A stretch of DNA of 64,000 nt from Deefgea rivuli DSM 18356. GTDB lineage: Bacteria; Pseudomonadota; Gammaproteobacteria; Burkholderiales; Chitinibacteraceae. Shown one piece after another: positions 54,603 through 63,805 of this stretch; the stretch's first letter is position 1; every line of letters starts with the position of its first letter. The stretch lies in contig NZ_KK211082.1 of assembly GCF_000620145.1 (NCBI RefSeq), positions 243,198-307,197 of the forward strand, written 5' to 3'. A program made the position numbers and the translations under genes. Under the pieces are notes generated by a model, which searched no databases, had not been told where the DNA came from, and worked only from the letters and a program-made list of their open reading frames with translations.

Positions 54603-55499
54603 ATGTTTGCTCGACTTAGCTCTTCATTACTTATTGCATTCAGCGCGCTGAGTTTTGCGCCATCGGTATCCGCCGAACAAAGCAGCCCCGCCATCTTATG
54701 GAAAGTAGAAAAAGATAATCTGCCTGCGTCATGGATACTGGCGACGGTACAAACCACCGACAAACAAGTCGGCGAATTCACACCTGCGACACTCAGTGCG
54801 CTGAGCAATGCCAAATACATCGGCACTGAATTTCATAACGACATTAATTCAGTAGTCGAAATGGCGCAAACCATGCTCGATGAAAAACCAAGCTTGGAGC
54901 AAAAAATCGGTAAAGAGAATTTTGCTAAATTGCTGCCCTTGCTTGAAGCACGCGGCTACCCAGCTTCGGTAACGGCAAAGCTCAAACCTTGGGCTGCGAT
55001 TATGATGTTGCTCTCGCCGCGCCCAGCAAAAGACTTGATTCCAATGGATGATCGCTTGCTGAAATATTCAATGGAAAATAGCCGAAAATATTTTGGCGTT
55101 GAAAGCGTTGAGCAACAGCTCGCACCTTTTCAAGCTATTCCTGCCGACAAGCAAATCGTGATTCTCAATTCACTGATTCTGAACGAAGCCAAGCTTGAGC
55201 AAAACTACAAAAAAATTATCGCGGCTTACTTAAAGCAAGATCTGGATCAAGTTCAACGCTTATTGCAAATCGAAGCGTTAGCAATTCCAGCCAATGAGCG
55301 CGCTTGGTATAAAGCATGGCGCAACTCAACGCTCAGCCAAAAAAATAAAATCGCCGTTGAACGCCTAAAAACACCGTTTGAAAAAGGCGATTCTTTAGTT
55401 GGTATCAGCGCAGCACAATTGCCAGGCAAAAATGGGTTATTAGCACAATTGCGAGCAGCAGGTTACCGCGTGACGCCAGTCAATAAGGCCAGCAAATAA
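54603..55499 (+). CDS. TraB/GumN family protein, secreted
   Basis: A 298-residue protein with an N-terminal signal peptide (residues 1-24, cleavage after SVSA) and the TraB/GumN layout: P-A-I-L-W-K-V-E near the start, then LKPWAAIMMLLSP, and closing Q-L-P-G-K-N-G-L-L-A-Q-L-R-A-A-G-Y-R-V. The usual G-T-x-H motif, a putative catalytic element, reads L-A-T-V-Q-T-T here, so key histidine chemistry may be lost. It is probably periplasmic. Its stop overlaps the next gene's ATG by one base. Confidence 0.78.
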   Translation: MFARLSSSLLIAFSALSFAPSVSAEQSSPAILWKVEKDNLPASWILATVQTTDKQVGEFTPATLSALSNAKYIGTEFHNDINSVVEMAQTMLDEKPSLEQKIGKENFAKLLPLLEARGYPASVTAKLKPWAAIMMLLSPRPAKDLIPMDDRLLKYSMENSRKYFGVESVEQQLAPFQAIPADKQIVILNSLILNEAKLEQNYKKIIAAYLKQDLDQVQRLLQIEALAIPANERAWYKAWRNSTLSQKNKIAVERLKTPFEKGDSLVGISAAQLPGKNGLLAQLRAAGYRVTPVNKASK

Positions 55500-56539
55500 T
55501 GCTGCAATATCGAACTTTGCCCGGCACTGATTTGAACGTCTCTAGTTTGTGCCTCGGCACAATGACGTTTGGTGAACAAAATACTGAAACCGAAGCTCAT
55601 GCACAGCTTGATCGTGCCATTGAATGCGGGATCAATTTTATTGATACAGCAGAAATGTATCCGGTGCCGGCCAAAGCTGGAACGCAAGGCTTGACCGAAA
55701 CTTATGTTGGTAGTTGGTTAAAACAGCAACAGCGTGAGAAAGTGATTGTGGCCAGCAAAGTCTCTGGCCCCAATCGCGGCATGGAATGGATACGCGGCGG
55801 GCCACAATTTAGCCGTGAACATATCATTGCCGCCTGTGATGCCAGCTTGCAGCGACTCAATACCGATTACATCGACCTTTATCAGTTGCACTGGCCAGCG
55901 CGGCATGTGCCGATGTTTGGCCAGACTTATTATGAACCGAGCCAAGAGTACGCCAATACACCCAGCCTACTGGAGCAATTGTCAGCACTGAATGAACTGG
56001 TTCAAAAAGGTAAGGTGCGATATATCGGCGTTTCTAATGAAACGCCATGGGGCGTGATGGCGCTGACGCGATTGGCTGAGCAACATCATCTGCCGAAGAT
56101 CAGCACCATTCAGAACGTTTACAACCTAATCAATCGCAATTTTGACCATGGCTTAAGTGAAACCTGCCATCGTGAGCAAGTGAGTTTATTGGCCTATAGC
56201 CCACTCGCTTTTGGCCTATTAACCGGCAAATATTGGCAAAACCCACAAGCGGATGGCCGTATGACGCGATTTGCCAACTTTGGTCAGCGCTACCTCAAGC
56301 CACAAGTTAACGCCGCTGTGGCTGCATTTTGTGAATTAGCACTGCAACATCAATTAAGCCCTACGCAATTGGCGTTGGCATGGATGCAAAGCCGCTGGTT
56401 TGTTGCTAGTACCATCATTGGTGCGACGTTACTCACGCAGCTCGATGAAAACATCGCCAGCAGCAGCATCACGCTCAGTGCCGAACTATTGGCTGAAATC
56501 GAAGCAATTCATCGCCGTAGCCCTAGCCCTGCACAATAA
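55499..56539 (+). CDS. Aldo-keto reductase (Tas-like)
   Basis: A 346-residue NADP(H)-dependent oxidoreductase of the Tas/AKR family. It has the start MLQYRTLPGTDLNVSSLCLG and the catalytic tetrad Asp and Tyr in FIDTAEMYP, Lys in IVASKVSG and His in LYQLHWPAR. The C-terminal NADP-binding G-A-T-L-L-T-Q-L-D-E segment is present. It reduces aldehydes or ketones in the cytosol; the physiological substrate is unknown. Its ATG overlaps the TraB-like stop (TAATG), so the two are translationally coupled. Confidence 0.9.
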   Translation: MLQYRTLPGTDLNVSSLCLGTMTFGEQNTETEAHAQLDRAIECGINFIDTAEMYPVPAKAGTQGLTETYVGSWLKQQQREKVIVASKVSGPNRGMEWIRGGPQFSREHIIAACDASLQRLNTDYIDLYQLHWPARHVPMFGQTYYEPSQEYANTPSLLEQLSALNELVQKGKVRYIGVSNETPWGVMALTRLAEQHHLPKISTIQNVYNLINRNFDHGLSETCHREQVSLLAYSPLAFGLLTGKYWQNPQADGRMTRFANFGQRYLKPQVNAAVAAFCELALQHQLSPTQLALAWMQSRWFVASTIIGATLLTQLDENIASSSITLSAELLAEIEAIHRRSPSPAQ

Positions 56540-56600
56540 TTAAGTAAGCATTTTCTGGCATCTACACCACCCAAATCCAATAATTGATGCCTTCAAACAC

Positions 56601-56628
56601 AAAAAAACCCGCAAATGCGGGTTTTTTT
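56601..56628. terminator. Bidirectional rho-independent terminator
   Basis: AAAAAAACCCGC and GCGGGTTTTTTT form a perfect stem with loop AAAT. It ends both the aldo-keto reductase and the amino-sugar operon. Confidence 0.95.
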
Positions 56629-56648
56629 CATTGCTAATCAACATCCAA

Positions 56649-57752
56649 TTAGCGAATGCGTTTGAACGCCAAGCCTTCAGCATCAAACAACATGCAGTGT
56701 TTTTCAGGGAACAGAACGCGAACTGTATCGCCAAATTTCAAGCCAGTCATATTCGCAGGTAATTTCAAGCAAATGATTTCGTTGATACCAGGGATTTCAA
56801 CATACGCAAGTACGATATCGCCCAAATGCTCAACCAAATCCACTTTAGCAGGGATTGAACCTGCAACGCTTTCATCAGCCAATTCAATGTGTTCTGGACG
56901 AATGCCCAAAGTCACTTTGTCGCCGACTTTAGCGTTACCTGGTTGAACCGCTGCGCGAGCAGTAATGCCTTTTGGCAAGCGAACGACTGCTGCGCCTTGC
57001 TCAACTGTTACCAATTGTGATTCAAACAAGTTCATTTTTGGTGAACCCAAGAAACTGGCCACGAACAAGTTCGATGGATTTTCGTACATTTCCAGCGGGC
57101 TGCCCACTTGCTGAATAATACCGGCATTGAACACCACAATACGATCAGCCAAAGTCATCGCTTCAACTTGATCATGCGTTACGTAGAGCATGGTGGTTTT
57201 GAGTTCTTGATGCAATTTCGACAACTCAACGCGCATATTCAAACGCAATGAAGCATCCAAATTCGATAGCGGTTCATCCAACAAGAATACTTTTGGATTA
57301 CGTACGATCGCGCGGCCAATCGCCACACGTTGACGTTGACCACCTGACAATGCTTTGGGTTTACGCTCTAGCAAATGCGTCATTTGCAAAATTTCAGCGG
57401 CTTTCTTAACACGTTGATCGATATCTGTTTTTGGCGTACCCGCTAATTTCAACGCGAATGCCATATTGTCATACACGCTCATGTGCGGATACAGCGCATA
57501 CGATTGGAACACCATCGCGATACCACGTTTAGACGCGTGTAAATCATTGGCCAGTGTATCGCCGATATACAGCTCACCTGCAGTAATGTCTTCCAGACCC
57601 GCAATCATACGCATCAGCGTTGATTTGCCGCAGCCCGATGGGCCAACAAATACAACGAACTCGCCATCTTTAATTTCTAAGTCCACACCTTTGATCACGC
57701 AAACGTCTTTGGTGTAGTTCTTTTTAATATTCTTAAGTGTAATGCTAGCCAT
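56649..57752 (-). CDS. Sugar ABC transporter ATPase (UgpC/MsmK-like)
   Basis: A 367-residue ATPase of the carbohydrate uptake (CUT1) group. Walker A is GPSGCGKSTLMR, the signature LSGGQRQRVAIGRA, and Walker B VFLLDEPLSNLD. The C-terminal part (residues 240-360) carries TOBE-like regulatory domains with LGIRPEHIELAD. It energises the two downstream-facing permeases. One such ATPase often serves several importers. It is the last gene of the minus-strand cluster, separated from the permeases by a family-2 repeat. Confidence 0.92.
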   Translation of the reverse strand: MASITLKNIKKNYTKDVCVIKGVDLEIKDGEFVVFVGPSGCGKSTLMRMIAGLEDITAGELYIGDTLANDLHASKRGIAMVFQSYALYPHMSVYDNMAFALKLAGTPKTDIDQRVKKAAEILQMTHLLERKPKALSGGQRQRVAIGRAIVRNPKVFLLDEPLSNLDASLRLNMRVELSKLHQELKTTMLYVTHDQVEAMTLADRIVVFNAGIIQQVGSPLEMYENPSNLFVASFLGSPKMNLFESQLVTVEQGAAVVRLPKGITARAAVQPGNAKVGDKVTLGIRPEHIELADESVAGSIPAKVDLVEHLGDIVLAYVEIPGINEIICLKLPANMTGLKFGDTVRVLFPEKHCMLFDAEGLAFKRIR

Positions 57753-57791
57753 TTTTAATATTCCTTAATTCTGAATTGGGTGTTTTTAAAG

Positions 57792-57888
57792 TAAGCACTC
57801 GTGCAAAAGTTTTATGGCAAGGAGTCGAAGCCGCAGAAAGTACATTTCGTACGACAAGGCGAGACAACGAAGCAAGGAAACTTTTGCT
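57792..57888 (+). repeat. Dispersed repeat family 2, copy 2
   Basis: Nearly the same as 37863-37945, but complete. It begins GTAAGCACTCGTGCAAAAGT and ends GGAAACTTTTGC, so its two ends form an inverted repeat. It lies within the operon, between the ATPase and permease genes. Confidence 0.85.
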
Positions 57889-57896
57889 TTACTAAC

Positions 57897-58829
57897 TTAT
57901 TTAACTGCGCCATCCATACCAGAGATAAAGTAGCGCTGCGTGAAGGCAAAGAAAATCAATACTGGGATAACAGTCAGAACAATCGCTGCCATCAGTGTAT
58001 TTTGCGAACCCGCTAATGGACCGGTCAAATCATTAAATACACCGACTGCCAATGGTTGCATTTCTTTCGAGCGCATAATAATCGATGGCCAGATGAAATC
58101 ATTCCATGTGTTCACTAAAGTGAAAATACTCAAGGCAGCGAGTGAAGGCACAGTTACAGGCAACATCACGCGCCATAAAATTTGCATTTCTGTTGCACCA
58201 TCAACTCGCGCCGCATCAATCAAATCTTGTGGTACAGCTTCAAATGCTTGCTTCATTAAGAAGATACCAAATGCAGCAGCCACACCAGGAGCAATTACAG
58301 CAAAGTAGCTGTTGATACCGACAAAGCGTTTCCACGTTGCATCAGGGCTGCCAAGCAATGCTTGAAAATCATTCAGCAAATGACCGAACTTAGAAACGGT
58401 GATGAAATTCGTCACAAAAGCAGCTTCCCCCGGCAACATCAAGGTTCCAATAATGGCAACAAAGATAATGTTACGGCCAAAAAACTTCATTCGTGCTAAT
58501 GGATATGCGGCCAATAGTGAAATGATGGCAGTAAAAATCACCGAAAAGCCTGAAATAACGACCGAGTTAAAGAAGTATCTTGAAAATGGGATTTCAGTAA
58601 AGACGCGCTGAAACCAAACCAGCGTCATACCAAATGTATAGTTTCCAGTACCATCGTCCGTAGTTGGCATAAAGCCTTGTGGAAACTTATATGCCGTTGA
58701 GCCATCTTGTGAAAGTGCAAATGCAAGCGCCCACAACAAAGGAAACACGGTAAAAAAGGCAAATAATATCAAGCCACTGTAATGTGCAGTTGTACCTAAT
58801 GCTTTGCGAACTACTTTACTTTTAAACAT
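57897..58829 (-). CDS. Sugar ABC transporter permease (MalG-like)
   Basis: A 310-residue inner-membrane permease with six hydrophobic helices. The ATPase-coupling loop is visible as VPQDLIDAARVDGATEMQILW, a binding-protein-dependent transport signature (E-A-A-x-D-G-A). It pairs with the upstream permease to form the channel. GAGGAG precedes the ATG. Confidence 0.9.
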   Translation of the reverse strand: MFKSKVVRKALGTTAHYSGLILFAFFTVFPLLWALAFALSQDGSTAYKFPQGFMPTTDDGTGNYTFGMTLVWFQRVFTEIPFSRYFFNSVVISGFSVIFTAIISLLAAYPLARMKFFGRNIIFVAIIGTLMLPGEAAFVTNFITVSKFGHLLNDFQALLGSPDATWKRFVGINSYFAVIAPGVAAAFGIFLMKQAFEAVPQDLIDAARVDGATEMQILWRVMLPVTVPSLAALSIFTLVNTWNDFIWPSIIMRSKEMQPLAVGVFNDLTGPLAGSQNTLMAAIVLTVIPVLIFFAFTQRYFISGMDGAVK

Positions 58830-58849
58830 AACAATTCTCCTCTATGTTC

Positions 58850-59728
58850 TTATTGTTGTTCGCCAAAGAAGCGGAATTGAACAGCGGCCAGCAATACACA
58901 AAAGAATGTAACAACCAAGCCAGCAGCAGCAGACACGCCGAAGTTGAAGTTTTTAAACGCCTGATCATAAACATAAAACAGTGCTGTATAAGTTTCAGCC
59001 TTACCCGATGTCAACACCACCACTTCTTGGAACACTTTCAGAGCACCGATTGTAGAAAGCATCGTGCACAGCAAAATGGTTGGTTTCATCATTGGAACAG
59101 TAATCCTCCAGAACCGATCCCAAGCGTTAGCGCCATCTAAAATTGCAGCCTCTTCAACTTCACTTGGGATGCCTTGCAAGCCTGCAAGGTATAGAACCAT
59201 GTAATAACCCAAGCCTTTCCAGAAAGTGAACAACATAATCGAATACATTGCGATGTCTGGATTACCCAACCAATCGGTTTGGATCATTTCTGTGGGCGGG
59301 AGGATATGGAGTAGATGTGCAACTGATGATGTAATCGCATTCAACATACCTGTGTAATTCAGTACAAAAGACCAAACCACACCGGCAATAGAAATCGCAG
59401 TAATTACAGGAATGTAGTAAACCGCGCGAAAGAATGTCATCCCTGGTAATTTATTGTTTACTAATTTAGCAATCAGCAAAGAAAATAATTGAATCGGAGG
59501 CACAACCAACAAGAAAAACAATGAGTTTTTTACTGCTTGATGAAATAATTCATCTTCCCAGATGTGCTTGAAGTTCGCAAAGTTATTCCAAGTTAATGCT
59601 CCCCCTGAAATCTCATAGTCATGAAAAGCCAAATAGGTGTTAAAACCCACAGGCCAAAAAACAAAAATACCCATCAAGATCAAGGCAGGTGCCAAGAAAA
59701 AGTAGGCTAAGGAATTGGAGTTTTTCAC
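58850..59728 (-). CDS. Sugar ABC transporter permease (MalF-like)
   Basis: A 292-residue inner-membrane permease. It has about six helices and the EAA loop IPSEVEEAAILDGANAWDRF. It resembles the UgpA/LacF group of oligosaccharide permeases. It is 20 bp upstream of its partner permease and probably expressed with it. Confidence 0.9.
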   Translation of the reverse strand: MKNSNSLAYFFLAPALILMGIFVFWPVGFNTYLAFHDYEISGGALTWNNFANFKHIWEDELFHQAVKNSLFFLLVVPPIQLFSLLIAKLVNNKLPGMTFFRAVYYIPVITAISIAGVVWSFVLNYTGMLNAITSSVAHLLHILPPTEMIQTDWLGNPDIAMYSIMLFTFWKGLGYYMVLYLAGLQGIPSEVEEAAILDGANAWDRFWRITVPMMKPTILLCTMLSTIGALKVFQEVVVLTSGKAETYTALFYVYDQAFKNFNFGVSAAAGLVVTFFCVLLAAVQFRFFGEQQ

Positions 59729-59829
59729 GTTTCGACTCTTCAGTGCGTTACAGACAAGGTAGATAATAACTCAAACCACGGCAATTGTGACTTGATATTA
59801 ACCAAACCCAAGCGATTTACAATGCACGG

Positions 59830-59858
59830 ATTATAACTTAAGCAATGCGTTTTTTGCA
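59830..59858 (-). promoter_or_regulatory. Possible internal promoter for the permease genes
   Basis: On the minus strand a perfect TATAAT at 59835-59830 is preceded after 17 bases by TGCAAA. The -35 match is weak. Together with the terminator after the binding-protein gene it suggests an extra start for the permeases. Confidence 0.35.
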
Positions 59859-60040
59859 CATTTGCATTGTATTTTTAGCAATCCGAATTACATCAACGTA
59901 AAAAAAAAGCAGACATCTTAATATTTACAGCAACAATACAGTGCCCAATTAATTTTCAATGCTACAGAATGGTGCGCTAGAAAGAACAATTAACATTAAA
60001 GTAAGGAAAATAACTTCATACAAATAATATTGCGATGCAC

Positions 60041-60083
60041 AAAAAAAAATGGCGGTAATGCATTAAGCATTTACCGCCACTCT
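60041..60083 (-). terminator. Terminator after the sugar-binding protein gene
   Basis: TGGCGGTAA-TGC pairs with GCA-TTTACCGCCA around loop ATTAA with one bulged base; read on the minus strand it is followed by nine Ts. It lies 18 bp after the binding-protein stop and would reduce transcription into the permeases, giving more binding protein than channel. Confidence 0.88.
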
Positions 60084-60100
60084 ACTAATTCACTAAATAA

Positions 60101-61345
60101 TTATTTAGCGAATGCTGCGTTCCAAGCTGCAACTGCTTCGTTCAATGCTTGTTGAACTGGGATACGACCTTGAATTGCTGCATCGATCTTGTCGTTCATT
60201 ACTTTACCCAAAGCTGCTTCATCAGCACCAGCTGGCAAATCTTTCAACATGAAGTGACGAGTTTTGTCGATAACCATACCGCCCATTTTGAATGCTTTTT
60301 TACCTGGGTCAGTCATGTCATTCAAAGCTGGATCTTTAGAAGCTGCTGCATTTGCCAATTTAGTAGAAGCAAATGTGTAAGAAGCTTTAGCGAATTGCTC
60401 TTGAGCCCACTCACCAGTGATGAAGTTACCTACAACACCAACAGATTTCATGTCTTTTTGGCCTTTTGGCACTACGTACATAGTAGTCCAACCACCAAAT
60501 GCCAATTTGCCGCCATCACCCAATGGGAAGCTAGTTACATCAGCTGCTTTGTAAGCTGCTGGGTTTGCATCTTTAATTTTCTTAACTGCATGGCCACCTT
60601 CAGCAAACATTGCAAAGCTGTTGTTTGCGAAACCAGCGATTTGCTTGTCAAAGTCAAGGTTCACATCTTTAACGATAGTGCCTTCTTTGTATGCATCAGC
60701 AAATTTTTGAACCAAAGCTACGTGTTTTGGGCTGTTGAAAACTGCTTTGCCACCTGAAACAACTGGCAAACCTTCAAACATGAACCAACCTTGGAAACCG
60801 TCTTGAAGCTTAGAAGCCCAACCTGGTTTGCCAGTTGCTGCTTTGATTTTTTTAGCAGCTGCGAATACGTCATCCAAAGATTTGAATTCTGGTTTAACAC
60901 CAGCTTTAGCAAACATATCTTTGTTGAAAACCATAACAGCAGTTACTTGGTACGATGGGAAACCGAAGATTTTGCCGTCAACAGTTGCATTTTGCAAAGC
61001 TGCATTAGTGAATTGAGCTTTGTTGATGATGCCGTCAACTGGAGTCAATAGCTTAGGCGCCATTTCGTTCATCCAGTCAGTAGGAACCAATGCCAAGCCT
61101 GGTACGTTACCTTCAGCAACAGCAGCAACGATAGCTGGCTTCATTGCGCCCCAGCCCAAATCTTTGTGTACTAGCTCGATGCCGTTATTCAAGCTGTTGA
61201 ATTTCGCAACAACTTCTTTATGGTATGAATCGTAAGTTGGAGCCAAAGAGTGAGACCAGAACTCAACTTTAGTAGCAGCTTGAGCTGTTACAACAGAAGC
61301 CGCGAAAAGGGCAGCACCAACAAGAACGGAACGCTTAAAGTTCAT
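60101..61345 (-). CDS. Extracellular sugar-binding protein, probable amino-sugar/GlcNAc oligomer
   Basis: A 414-residue cluster-B binding protein. The signal peptide covers residues 1-23 (SVLVGAALFAASVVTAQA). The mature part starts TKVEFWSHSLAPTYDSYHKE and contains the typical WGAMKPAIVAAVAEGNVPGL and GYQVTAVMVFNKD-like segments (here SYQVTAVMVFNKDMFAKAG). Substrate specificity cannot be proved from sequence. The neighbouring amino-sugar kinase and GntR regulator favour GlcNAc or chitooligosaccharides. GGAG precedes the ATG. Confidence 0.9.
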   Translation of the reverse strand: MNFKRSVLVGAALFAASVVTAQAATKVEFWSHSLAPTYDSYHKEVVAKFNSLNNGIELVHKDLGWGAMKPAIVAAVAEGNVPGLALVPTDWMNEMAPKLLTPVDGIINKAQFTNAALQNATVDGKIFGFPSYQVTAVMVFNKDMFAKAGVKPEFKSLDDVFAAAKKIKAATGKPGWASKLQDGFQGWFMFEGLPVVSGGKAVFNSPKHVALVQKFADAYKEGTIVKDVNLDFDKQIAGFANNSFAMFAEGGHAVKKIKDANPAAYKAADVTSFPLGDGGKLAFGGWTTMYVVPKGQKDMKSVGVVGNFITGEWAQEQFAKASYTFASTKLANAAASKDPALNDMTDPGKKAFKMGGMVIDKTRHFMLKDLPAGADEAALGKVMNDKIDAAIQGRIPVQQALNEAVAAWNAAFAK

Positions 61346-62013
61346 AACAACTCCTAAAATTTAACATGAAATCGAGCAACACAAAGGCCGCTGAAAAAGG
61401 CGCAAGTCAAAAACTGCAAAACTACTTTAAGGCACAACAAATTTCAGAGTCAACTCAAATCACTATCATCACGACGCAAATGAAACATCTGCATTTCAAA
61501 AGACATCACGAGAATTTATCTCCGAAAACCTTTTAAATCTGGTGACAAATGCATCATTGGAGAGCTTATAAAACAGATGTTTCGTAAGCCGCTGTTTGAC
61601 ACTACGGAAGCTAGATTACCCCAATTCGTACAGGGAGTGAACTATGTAACGTAGTTCACAAGGGTATGGCATCAAGCCTGAATGAAGAGCGGATTGATTC
61701 CGTTTTTCGAGCTGAGATCAACACGTACGGAAAAATCTGTAGGCAAAACCCCTAACTCAAAAATAAAACTACATGGCCGCCGCATGAATAAGCAAAAAAA
61801 TCACTACAAAACAAGGAAATAAAGCAGCCACACTTAGACAAAAATGTAGGAAATAACACAAAAAATGGCGGATTAACGACTAAAAAATACATTATGTCGG
61901 TTTAAAATCATGTGGATCGCCGAGAAAAATCGCCTAGCACTGCTTAAAAAAACATCGGCATGTGACAATTTACATTTGTATTTTTTTGTATCATCACCGC
62001 AACACAAGCCAAT
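61346..62013. other. Regulatory gap upstream of the binding-protein gene
   Basis: About 670 bases without a gene. It must carry the binding-protein promoter. A 23-bp palindrome lies at 61637-61659. A segment at 61970-61988 (ACATTTGTATTTTTTTGTA) resembles one at 59858-59878 before the permeases (ACATTTGCATTGTATTTTT), so it may be a shared operator. I see no other feature. Confidence 0.5.
61637..61659. promoter_or_regulatory. 23-bp imperfect palindrome
   Basis: Arms GTGAACTA and TAGTTCAC are perfect inverted repeats around a seven-base centre, which is itself symmetric apart from one T-G pair. It stands about 290 bp upstream of the sugar-binding protein gene and is a good operator candidate. 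Confidence 0.6.
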
Positions 62014-62014
62014 A

Positions 62015-62049
62015 AAAAAGGCATGTAGACTAAAGTCTCATGCCTTTTT
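62015..62049 (-). terminator. Terminator downstream of the GntR gene
   Basis: AAAAAGGCATG and CATGCCTTTTT pair, with an inner AGAC/GTCT stem, one bulge and loop TAAA. It is T-rich on both strands and lies just after the GntR stop. Confidence 0.9.
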
Positions 62050-62068
62050 ATTGAATTTAAACCTTAGA

Positions 62069-62809
62069 TTATCTATAAAGCTCGACGACAAAATCATAGT
62101 AGTCACTGCGGAACCACGAATGAGTCAACTCAATCGCCGCACCATCCTCCAAATACCCAACCCTAGTTAAATGCAGCATCGCAGCCCCCTTCTCAACCCC
62201 GGTAAGTTTAGCCAACTCTTCTGATGCATTTACAGCGCCAATATTCTGAATCGCTCGCACCACGCTCATATTCGCTTCACGCATATATTCATACAGAGAT
62301 TCACCAATGAGTTCAGGTTCAGGCAGGTAGTGATAAGGAATCGAGGTATATTCGACCGCCATCACCACCTCATTCGCCAACCGCAAGCGCTCTAAATGAG
62401 CAATACGGCTGTTGGGCGTGAGATTCAAACGCAGTAATTCTTCTGAGCCCGCCAAAGCAATTTCGCGCTTTAACCATTTTGAAGACGGCCGAAACCCACG
62501 CTGCTTTAACATTTCCGACAAATTGGTAAGGCGAGTCAGTGGTTGCTCAAGTTTCGGTGTGATATACGTACCCGAACCTTGGCGACGCAAAATCAGTCCT
62601 TGCTCGAACAATAAATCTAGCGCTTTACGCGCGGTGACTCGCGAAATCCCCAAAACATCGCAAAACATTCGCTCAGAAGGCAGAGGATCATCCGCCTTCC
62701 AGAAACCCGCATGAATCGCTGCGGCAAGCTTATGGCCAAACTGCAAATACAGTGGCGTTGCACTGTCACTATCTGGCTTGAGTACCAAAAGCTTGTTTTG
62801 ATTTTGCAT
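62069..62809 (-). CDS. GntR-family regulator with UTRA domain (NagQ/NagR-like)
   Basis: A 246-residue regulator of the HutC subfamily. A winged helix at residues 15-80 has the helix pair LPSERMFCDVLGISRVTARK followed by LILRRQGSGTYI. The UTRA effector domain at 95-240 contains R-L-R-L-A-N-E-V-V-M-A-V-E and closes with SWFRSDYYDF. Its neighbours suggest it senses a phosphorylated amino sugar and controls this cluster. Its gene lies between the kinase and transporter genes. Confidence 0.9.
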   Translation of the reverse strand: MQNQNKLLVLKPDSDSATPLYLQFGHKLAAAIHAGFWKADDPLPSERMFCDVLGISRVTARKALDLLFEQGLILRRQGSGTYITPKLEQPLTRLTNLSEMLKQRGFRPSSKWLKREIALAGSEELLRLNLTPNSRIAHLERLRLANEVVMAVEYTSIPYHYLPEPELIGESLYEYMREANMSVVRAIQNIGAVNASEELAKLTGVEKGAAMLHLTRVGYLEDGAAIELTHSWFRSDYYDFVVELYR

Positions 62810-62826
62810 CCCCTGCTCCTGTTGTT

Positions 62827-62932
62827 AAGTACTCGTGTAAAAGTTTTATGGCAAGGTGTAGAAGCCGCAGACAGCACATCGAGTACGGCAAGGCGATACA
62901 ACGACGCAAGAAAACTTTTGCTTATGCTACTT
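62827..62932 (+). repeat. Dispersed repeat family 2, copy 3
   Basis: GTACTCGTGTAAAAGTTTTA through GAAAACTTTTGC, the same layout as 57792-57888. It lies between the GntR gene and the kinase gene and just overlaps the last bases of the kinase frame. Confidence 0.85.
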
Positions 62933-63805
62933 AAACTCACGGGCGATTAAAATCAAAGCACCAGCACATGAATCTTTTTGCGCGCGCGAAGTGCTGGCCA
63001 AAAACGCGGCAGGCATATACGGGCGCAAGGCTTCAGATAAACCACCGCCACAAATCGCAATTGGCAAATCCGGCGTCGATGCACGTAAGGCTAAACCAAT
63101 ATTTTCAATTTCCTGACCTGCATCCAGCAAAAAAGCTTTAGCATATTCATCTGACTCACCAAACTGCACCACGGCAGGCGATAAAGTAGCGCATTCGCTT
63201 TGCTTCATCTTACCCATCCACTCAAACACTTTTTCGCGCGTATCACCCGTGATCGACAGGAGTTTTTCACCAAATGCGGTCACAGGACGGCGACCATCCA
63301 TAATTCTTTGCACGTGATTAATCGCTTTCAAACCCAAATAAGCACCCGAGCCTTCATCCGACGTTGGGAAACCCCAGCCGCCCACTTCAAGCCGCGTACC
63401 GTCGCTCAGCCAAGCTTCACCAATCGAGCCGGTTCCAATTGCAATAATCCCGCCATGTAAACCATCGTGTGCACCGAGCAAAGTAGAATAACCATCGGTT
63501 TCTACGATAATTTTGGCAAAGCCTGGATTCTTAGCGGTAAATTCATCTGCCCATGCCTTTACTGTCACACCAGACAAGCCAAAACCGACTGCACATTGAG
63601 AGAAATCCGGCTCATCAATACCCAAAGCTTTAAAACCATCGCGAATCGCCTGCGTAATATTAGTCCAAGCTTTATCCACGCCCTGCCCCAATGCCGACGG
63701 GCCGGCTTCAGCGCGCAGTTTTTCTACACCATCCAAACCTGCGATACAAATCCGTGTGCCTGTACCACCACCATCGACACCAATCAAATACTGAATATTG
63801 CTCAT
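62927..63805 (-). CDS. BadF/BadG-type amino-sugar kinase (GlcNAc/glucosamine kinase)
   Basis: A 292-residue sugar kinase of the BadF/BadG/BcrA/BcrD ATPase family, like the glucosamine-specific kinase GspK and GlcNAc kinases of chitin-using bacteria. It has the phosphate-1 motif IGVDGGGTGTRICIAGL, then GLSGVTVKAW, GGIIAIGTGSIGEAWL and GGWGFPTSDEGSGAYLG (the catalytic and ATP-binding region). It phosphorylates the imported amino sugar in the cytosol. The ATG at 63805 follows AAGGATAAG. The exact sugar is inferred from context. Confidence 0.88.
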   Translation of the reverse strand: MSNIQYLIGVDGGGTGTRICIAGLDGVEKLRAEAGPSALGQGVDKAWTNITQAIRDGFKALGIDEPDFSQCAVGFGLSGVTVKAWADEFTAKNPGFAKIIVETDGYSTLLGAHDGLHGGIIAIGTGSIGEAWLSDGTRLEVGGWGFPTSDEGSGAYLGLKAINHVQRIMDGRRPVTAFGEKLLSITGDTREKVFEWMGKMKQSECATLSPAVVQFGESDEYAKAFLLDAGQEIENIGLALRASTPDLPIAICGGGLSEALRPYMPAAFLASTSRAQKDSCAGALILIAREFK

